Below, in pieces: positions 57,661-64,000 of a stretch of DNA of 64,000 bases. The DNA is taken from the NCBI RefSeq assembly GCF_048569485.1, contig NC_134353.1:423808743-423872742 (forward strand). The letters run 5' to 3'. Positions within the stretch are counted from its first letter, which is position 1. Each line of letters begins with the position of its first letter. Origin of the DNA: Anomaloglossus baeobatrachus. Its lineage: Eukaryota > Chordata > Amphibia > Anura > Aromobatidae. The position numbers and the translations under genes were made by a program. The notes beneath the pieces are model-generated. The model saw nothing but the letters and a program-made list of their open reading frames with translations. It made no database searches and was not told the origin of the DNA.

Positions 57661-58525
57661 TGTGTAATCAGTTGTCTTCTTGTCCCTCTGGGGATCTAAA
57701 GGATTCAGAGGATTAAATCTATTCACTTGCTGATTTTCTTTCATGGAAGAGGGCTATCTCCAGCATCCTCCATAAACCGCAGATCATACTTGAGGTCTTG
57801 GAATTGGAAATCAGGAAATCTGGAAGATTCTCTTTTCTCTTCCCCATGACAACACCATGTAGTGAGAATTCAACCTCAAGGAGAGAAAACACAGATTTTA
57901 AAAAGTCAGGCCTCTCCACATGCTTAGTGGTTTTCGGTACATTCAGAGAGGCCTACAGTTAACGCTTTCTTCCTTCCCCCGGAAGACAGACACCAGGTAA
58001 CTGGACAGATGACTGTTGTGCCATCTCCGGGTGGGAGAGAACAGCCTGGTACGGGGCAGTGTTGCATTGGTAGAAAGCACTGGTGACTATCCAGAAGGGC
58101 ATGCATTGTCTGGAATGGCACACTCTCTGCTGGGAGAAATACTCTGGTGATTTTGCACGAGGAAGCACAGCCTGGCATGGTGTATTGCTCTCCCAACAGC
58201 CACCTTTGAAAGGGGAGAAGAGCTGAGACAGGAGGTGGAGGCATCACTTATGAGTCTGTGTGGTCAATCAGGTTGGAGTGGCATACATCCAGAAGCCAGG
58301 AGAGTATATGGAGGTGGAAGCACTGCCGGCATTGGTAGTTTCCATATCAGGTAGGGTGAGTCCAGTGATTTCCCTACACATAACATTTTAAAGTTTGTTT
58401 TTGTTTTTTTTATCATAGATCAAACCAAGGAAGCCACAGGCAAACCTGAAACAAAATGTCTGCTGCACACAGTAAAGGGTTATACCAGGCTTGCATTGAA
58501 AGGACTTCCTAAAGAATCCCCATCC
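57661..58525. other. no gene or repeat end recognised
   Basis: Mixed-composition sequence. A minus-strand frame at 57924-58247 shows no recognised motif and is not called a gene. Confidence 0.4.
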
Positions 58526-58628
58526 CTTATGGAAAATATCAGAAAGCAATAGAGAAGGGTGTTCAATTGCCGCGCCAACAGATCACTCATTCAGATGATG
58601 AAGACCAATGTCACTTTATTTGTATACA

Positions 58629-58670
58629 GGTCTACGCGTTTCAGGAGCATCTGCTCCCTTCCTCAGGACC
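58629..58670 (-). ncRNA. hammerhead ribozyme candidate, minus arm
   Basis: Mirror copy of the motif at 59846-59887: GGTC, CTGAGGA, a 6-bp stem II with one bulged G, GAAACGCGTA and GACC on the minus strand. Confidence 0.6.
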
Positions 58671-59845
58671 GTCAAGTTAAAAATAACATCAAATCTGTCC
58701 CACAGGGATCAGACACATCATAAGTAGTGAAAGTGACGTCATGGGAACATCCCTCTTCAGAAAAAAACCGGCGGGAAAAGGGTGCCACGTTGTCAGCTAT
58801 GACGTTTACATAGAAACAATAGAAAAAACATCAAGCATATAATGTCAAAAAGCACCTCTCTAAATTGTGAATCACTCAATTTACATATTGCATAAAAAAC
58901 GGGATGTGTGTAAAAAATGAAATACATAACGATAATAAGTAAACCGTGTATATGCATGACATGTCCATATAATATGAAAAAATGAACATGAGGTAAAACA
59001 GTGTAGAACCCGGAGGAGTACGGGTGCATAGAAACATCAAGTGTATGTTGTGCTTAAACAGAGATGGAAGATCGTCAGCATAAGTCTCTGTCACCACCAA
59101 AGGGGAATGAAACTCAGGTAAGTTTCATTCCTCTTTGGTGGTGGCAGAGACTTATGCTGACGATCTTCCATCTCTGTTTAAGCACAACATACACTTGATG
59201 TTTCTATGCACCCGTACTTCTCCGGGTTCTACACTTTTTTACCTTATGTTCATCAATTTTTCCCACGCTCCTGCCCTATAGTACACTGCTGTTATGGGTC
59301 TTTGCCCGTGAGTTATTAGTGTCGGGGTTTCTATGTTCCCATGTTTTACACACTCAACTACATTTGCTCCTACCGGAGTCTCAATCCACGTCGGTTTTCA
59401 CCTGAGTTTCATTCCTCTTTGGTGGCGGCAGAGACTTATGCTAACGATCTTCCATCTCTGTTTAAGCACAATATGCACTTGATGTTTCTATGCACCCGTA
59501 CTCCTCCGGGTTCTACACTGTTTTACCTCATGTTCATTTTTTCATATTATATGGACATGTCATGCATATACACGGTTTACTTATTATCGTTATGTATTTC
59601 ATTTTTTACACACATCCCGTTTTTTATGCAATATGTAAATTGAGTGATTCACAATTTAGAGAGGTGCTTTTTGACATTATATGCTTGATGTTTTTTCTAT
59701 TGTTTCTATGTAAACGTCATAGCTGACAACGTGGCACCCTTTTCCCGCCGGTTTTTTTCTGAAGAGGGATGTTCCCATGACGTCACTTTCACTACTTATG
59801 ATGTGTCTGATCCCTGTGGGACAGATTTGATGTTATTTTTAACTT

Positions 59846-59887
59846 GGTCCTGAGGAAGGGAGCAGATGCTCCTGAAACGCGTAGACC
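59846..59887 (+). ncRNA. hammerhead ribozyme candidate, plus arm
   Basis: Stem I GGTC (59846-59849) with GACC (59884-59887), core CTGAGGA (59850-59856), stem II AGG-G-AGC/GCTCCT with AGAT loop (59857-59873), GAAA (59874-59877), self-complementary CGCG, and cleavage site-like TA (59882-59883). All core positions fit the type I consensus CTGANGA...GAAA...TH. Stem III is tiny, as in PLE hammerheads, which are thought to work as dimers. Confidence 0.65.
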
Positions 59888-60149
59888 TGTATACAAATAA
59901 AGTGACATTGGTCTTCATCATCTGAATGAGTGATCTGTTGGCGCGGCAATTGAACACCCTTCTCTATTGCTTTCTGATGTCTGCCACTGGGTGGCTGGAG
60001 CCGTGGATCTTATTTTACATGCACATATAGTAGTTGTGACTGTCACAACTAAATCAGGTGAGTGAGTTTACTCCCCCTTCCCCACCCCACATATATCGGG
60101 GTAAGACCCTATTTTGCGCTTTTCTGTCCACAGCCTCCTTCTATACCTG

Positions 60150-60315
60150 CTTATGGAAAATATGAAATTGCTGAAGTGTGTGCCTTTAACTAGTTTTTTT
60201 AATTTCAGTCCTGATCGGGCATTTCATACTTTCCATAAGGTCCCTGTCCCTTATGGAAAGTATGAAATCTCTGATCATCGTTAAAGGCACACACGTCATA
60301 GTGTTAGGGTGAACA
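60150..60315. repeat. hairpin-forming repeat
   Basis: ATTTCATACTTTCCATAAGG and CCTTATGGAAAGTATGAAAT (about 60220-60268) form a near-perfect hairpin with a 7-base loop. An outer pair gtgtgtgcctttaac/gttaaaggcacacac (about 60176-60296) extends it. This is a small MITE-like unit into which the PLE at 58540 inserted. Confidence 0.7.
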
Positions 60316-60323
60316 CTCTAGAA

Positions 60324-61587
60324 CAGAGGTCTCAAACATGCGGCCCCTGAGGCTGCTTGTTGCGGCCCGCAGACCCCGTGACAATTGCGGCTCTATGCTT
60401 AGGGTCGGCGCCAGCAGGACTTTACTGCATTTGAATCCATTCGTGGTGCCGCGCAGAGGAGCTGTCAGCTCTATTCCAGTTACTGCTGCTGTCTGCCAAT
60501 CAGATGCAAGGAGGCGACGTCACTTCCTTGCATCTGATTGGCAGGCAGCAGCCATTGGTCCAGACACAGCTCCTCTGCGCAGCACTGCAAATGGATTCAA
60601 ATATAGTAAAGTTCCTGCCGGCGCCGACACTCAGCATAGAGCCGCGATCGTCACGGGCCGCAACAAGCAGGTAAGGTACGTGCTCAAGATCAGGACCTGC
60701 TGAGTCCTGGATGCAGCAGGTCCTGATCAGCGGGGCCGCAAGTCTCCTCCTTAGGAGAACGCAGCTGCCCATGCCCGCGATCAGGGTTTGGGCCGCTGCG
60801 GTCTCCTCGCTGTGTTCTGCCTAGGGAGGACGCTTACGACTCCGCAGCATAAATTCACATTCTGCGGCCTCTGCAAGCTGCACCGCAAGGTCCATTTTCA
60901 CTGCTGGCCGCACATGCACAGTGGGCATGGTCTTGTTAGAAATCCCATCCACTCTCCTTGTACTGTACATAGCAGGGTTTTGGATGCAGCTGAAGCATTC
61001 TGCATCCAAAACTCTGCAAATACTGATCGTGGGCACACAGGGAATGGAGGAAAGGGGAGAATTTTTTTTGCGGATTACTAAAGGATGGGCAGAATACTAC
61101 AAGGGTGGGCAGAATATTACTGGGCACAATACTACTGGGCACATACTACAAGGATGGGCAGAATACTACTGGGCACAATACCACAAGGATGAGCACCTTA
61201 TTACAGGGCATACCGATGGAAATTACTGCAGCATGGGCACATTAGTACAAGATGTTGGCTAAGATTACTATATATGATGCTGCTAATTGTAAAACAATAT
61301 TACAAGAAGGTGATAAAATGTAAAAAAAAATAAAAACATAATAAAAAGGATGACATTTTTTTTCCCTTTAAAAATGATTATATATAAACTTAACAAAAAC
61401 GTGCATGTTTGTTATAATATACAAGCAAAAAATATTTAAAAAAGTGATCCAAAGATGTATAGAAAAAAAAAAAAAAAAGAAGAATGGATTCATTAAAAAT
61501 GTTCACTTTGTCCTGCAAATAATGCGGCCCCTCTCAATTTTTTTTTCTATATGCGGCCCATGCACCCAGCTGAGTTTGAGACCCCTG
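60324..61587. mobile_element. hAT DNA transposon, non-autonomous, copy 2 (1.26 kb)
   Basis: Ends CAGAGGTCTCAAAC and GTTTGAGACCCCTG with the 8-bp duplication CTCTAGAA (60316-60323, 61588-61595). It is the same family as 12874-14752 in opposite orientation: 'gcggccc' words at both ends, the 'cactttgtcctgcaaa' block, and a short tandem stretch of 'actacaaggatgggcag' (about 61085-61200). No transposase. Confidence 0.88.
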
Positions 61588-61599
61588 CTCTAGAATGTT

Positions 61600-62165
61600 C
61601 AGAAGTTGCCTGCTCCTGACCTTATTAGTGTGGATCAAGTGCATGCATGAAAGAATTACACCAAAGTGTCAGATGTGAATGTCACCTTGATCAGAGCTTG
61701 GTCCAAGAGATCTGTATTTCGTCACAGCTACAACTTATATAAACTAGGGTATGGGACATGGTTAGCTCTGTAGTAGGCAGGTTCGGATATGTCCATTGGT
61801 CGGTGGGTTGAACAATGGGTTGTTCCCAGAAGATGACGGCACTCACAGTGGGAATCTGCGGCTTTCTTGTCTGTAAAAGTACAGATTACAGCATGTGGGG
61901 AGAGGTGGGTGTGCGGACACGCCGGGCGTTGGCCGTTTCGCGTTTCAGCAGAGCGTTTCTACGGGTCATGACATGTGACGTCAGCTCACTTCCTTTTACG
62001 GAGCACAGGAGCTGATGTAGTGAGTGAAAAAACAAACATTGTGACTTACAATAACAAGCTGCAGTAGTGCACAAAAGACAAATTTTCCAAGTTCTTTTAA
62101 CATCAAAAAGCAAACAATTTTTACACCAGATAGGACTACTTAAGGCAGAACATGAAGAGCTATTT
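61600..62165 (-). mobile_element. PLE-like untranslated fragment, reverse orientation
   Basis: The minus strand at about 61935-61975 contains CTGCTGAAACGCGAAACGGCC, resembling a decayed hammerhead-like core similar to that at 9134-9165. No coding part. Limits are uncertain. Confidence 0.35.
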
Positions 62166-62181
62166 TAACCCCATAGGCCCG

Positions 62182-63003
62182 CAGTGTTTCTCAACTCCAG
62201 TCCTCAAGACCCACCAACAGATCATGTTTTCAGGTTTTCCTCAATATTAGGCCCGTTTCACACGTCAGTGAAAAACACAGGCGTTTTTCACTGGCGTGTA
62301 AAACACGCACATGTCCCTGCGTGTGCCGAAAATCACGGCACACGTGGGTTGTCTAAGTGCAATCCGGGCTCCGTTCTCCGTGGCCCGTGATTGCACTTAG
62401 AGATTCACTCACCTGCGCCCGCTCCCGCCCTCCATGGTGCTGAATCCTCCCGCGACGCAGCATCCGGCCGGCAGTGACCCCTGCAGGAGCTGCTTCCGGG
62501 TCGGCTGTGTCGCGCATAATGAATATGCGCGACAGTAATCAGCCGGCACAGAAGAGCAGGGAGAACGGGCTGCAGAGGACATCGCTGGACGCCGGGTGAG
62601 TTAAAATGTTTATTATTTTAAAAGCACGTTTTTTTCTGGCACGTGTTTCACGGACCACACCACTGCGTGGTCCGTGGAACATCAGTGATGCCAGAAAAAA
62701 ATGGACATGTCTCCGTGCAGCAATCACGCACACGCGGGTACGCTGCACGGAGACACGTGCAGTGAAAAATCACTGACGTGTGAGCAGACCCATTCATTAT
62801 AATGGGTCTGCGTATGTCAGTGATTCTGGTACGTTTAAAAAAAAGCACAAAAGTACCAGAATCACTGACGTGTGAAAGGGGCCTTAGACAGGGAATAATT
62901 CCATCACCTGTGCAACATTAAGGAAATCCTGAAAACCTGATTGAGGAAAACCTGAAAACATGATCTGTTGGTAGGTCTTGAGGACTGGAGTTGAGAAACA
63001 CTG
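62182..63003. mobile_element. hAT-like MITE, split by a Harbinger MITE
   Basis: CAGTGTTTCTCAACTCCAG at 62182 is matched by CTGGAGTTGAGAAACACTG ending at 63003, with about 65 bases of each arm complementary. CCATAGG lies near both ends (62171-62177, 63004-63010) and may be what remains of the target duplication. The Harbinger MITE 62250-62883 sits in the middle. Confidence 0.7.
62250..62883. mobile_element. Harbinger-type MITE (634 bp, TTA target duplication)
   Basis: Inverted ends GGCCCGTTTCACACGTCAGTG and CACTGACGTGTGAAAGGGGCC with TTA at 62247-62249 and 62884-62886. It is filled with CACGT-containing inverted words. No gene. Confidence 0.88.
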
Positions 63004-63010
63004 CCATAGG

Positions 63011-63528
63011 GGCTCGATACTATTTTCCTGCAAGAAAAATATTTACATGCTATTTTGACTCAAAATACCTGAATAGCTTTCACATTTAAAGGAAACGAAG
63101 GAAAGAGACACAAAATACCTACTATTAACCTCTTAGAGGGATAAAAATGAACCTAAAGAAACACAGACATGTCAGTATGATCAGTTAACCCCAGGGGGCC
63201 CAGTGCTCTTACATCCATAATCAAACGGAACTCTTTCTGAAGGAGCAGCTTATGAGTATCCACACCCATGGTTTTATGGATTAACCCTGATAATACCAGC
63301 AAAGGACAACACATCAGAATTCCCAGCATGGCACTCTAATTTATTTAATCAATCTCAGTGACCCGTTACCTGTAGAAATTGATTTATAGTGCTCGTGAAA
63401 TCGAACATATAGGCATCGAATAGTTTTGCCTATATAATAGAATGAGCAAAGGACAAAATATCACATATACTACATTTTGTGTTTTACATGAGATAAATTG
63501 CCTTACCGGAATTGTGGTGTCTCCAATC
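63011..63528. other. no feature recognised
   Basis: AT-rich sequence with no supported gene, RNA or repeat end. Confidence 0.4.
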
Positions 63529-63531
63529 TAA

Positions 63532-64000
63532 GGCGGGCTTTGCACGCAAGCCGATGCTGCGATGTCGCACGCGATAGTCCCCGCCCCCGTCGCAGGTACG
63601 ATATCGTGTGATAGCTGGCGTAGCGAAAATTATTGCTACGCCAGCTTCACATGCACTTACCTGCCCTGCGACCGTCGCTCTGGCCGGCGACCCGCCTCCT
63701 TCCTACGGGGGCGAGTCGTGCGGCGTCATAGCGACGTCACACGGCAGGCGGCCAATAGCGGCGGAGGGGCGGAGATGAGCAGGATGTAAACATCCCGCCC
63801 ACCTCCTTCCTTCCGCATATCCTACGGAAGCCGCGGTGACGCCGGTAGGAGATGTTCATCGCTCCTGCGACTTCACACACAGCGATGTGTGCTGCCGCAG
63901 GAGCGAGGGACAACATCGTACCGTCGCGTCAGTGTAATTATGGATTACGCCGACGCTGCACCGATGATACGATTACGACGATTTTGCGCTCGTTAATCGT
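63532..64000. mobile_element. left part of a Harbinger-like non-autonomous element, cut by window edge
   Basis: TAA (63529-63531) then GGCGGGCTTTGCACGC resembles other left ends here. The interior is rich in CGAT, CGTCGC and tacg(a/t) words in both orientations. The right end lies beyond the window. Confidence 0.5.

Larger units (their letters stand above)
58540..60149 (+). mobile_element. palindromic Penelope-like insertion (1.61 kb) with 14-bp target duplication
   Basis: CTTATGGAAAATAT flanks the insertion at 58526-58539 and 60150-60163. Left arm 58540-59118 is the inverted copy of 59401-59976. 59119-59400 is a partial extra direct copy of the start of the right arm plus unique sequence. 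A 173-base tail follows. Each arm holds a well-formed hammerhead candidate. No RT or nuclease coding was seen. Confidence 0.85.

Noticed and set aside
58793-59726. Hydrophobic 74-100-codon frames that look like membrane proteins
   Set aside because: AT-rich untranslated PLE sequence duplicated in inverted arms; the hydrophobic look comes from T-rich codons.

Overview
This window looks like vertebrate, most probably frog (anuran amphibian), nuclear DNA. It holds one intact host gene, eef2 (translation elongation factor 2), in dense layers of transposable elements. The frog call rests on element content: Harbinger-type elements with TAA/TTA target duplications, TTAA-flanked piggyBac-type foldbacks, Penelope-like elements (PLEs) with hammerhead-like motifs, hAT, Tc1, mariner and Ty3/gypsy. 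This is inference, not a database match.

Layout, left half. 1-3838 is a minus-strand Ty3/gypsy fossil with its LTR. 3839-9010 holds dispersed DNA-transposon modules. 9186-12128 is a gypsy LTR split by a 2.26-kb Harbinger-type element, followed by scraps of reverse transcriptase split by a 1.9-kb hAT element. 15367-17016 is a nearly intact Tc1 transposon inside a PLE (14.8-18.8 kb). That PLE also carries a Harbinger MITE and abuts a mariner fragment. 19.8-24.75 kb is a second minus-strand gypsy fossil split by a 3.8-kb PLE (20115-23905), which itself carries two MITEs. 25079-27883 is a compact LTR element with paired LTRs. 27.9-34.46 kb is PLE-derived, including a 4.2-kb insertion with 1.23-kb inverted arms (30246-34460).

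The gene. eef2 runs from about 35157 to 45460 on the plus strand. A TATA box and a 5'TOP-like start precede a first coding exon that is only the ATG. The 15 coding exons sum to 2577 bases, 858 codons plus stop, the same length as mammalian EEF2. Intron 1 carries an 18 x 37-bp minisatellite and a LINE scrap, intron 5 a hAT MITE, intron 6 a C/D-box snoRNA recognised as SNORD37, and intron 14 a 974-bp near-perfect foldback element.

Right half. 45.5-64 kb has no recognisable host gene. It holds Harbinger-type elements, an old hAT relic, a possible rolling-circle element with two minisatellites and an L2-type LINE 3' end (51.6-54.8 kb), three more palindromic PLE insertions (about 49, 56.1-57.4 and 58.5-60.1 kb), a second copy of the minisatellite-bearing hAT (60324-61587) and nested MITEs. 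The most interesting recurring theme is PLE copies built as inverted repeats with hammerhead-ribozyme-like motifs, several bounded by 11-16-bp target duplications.
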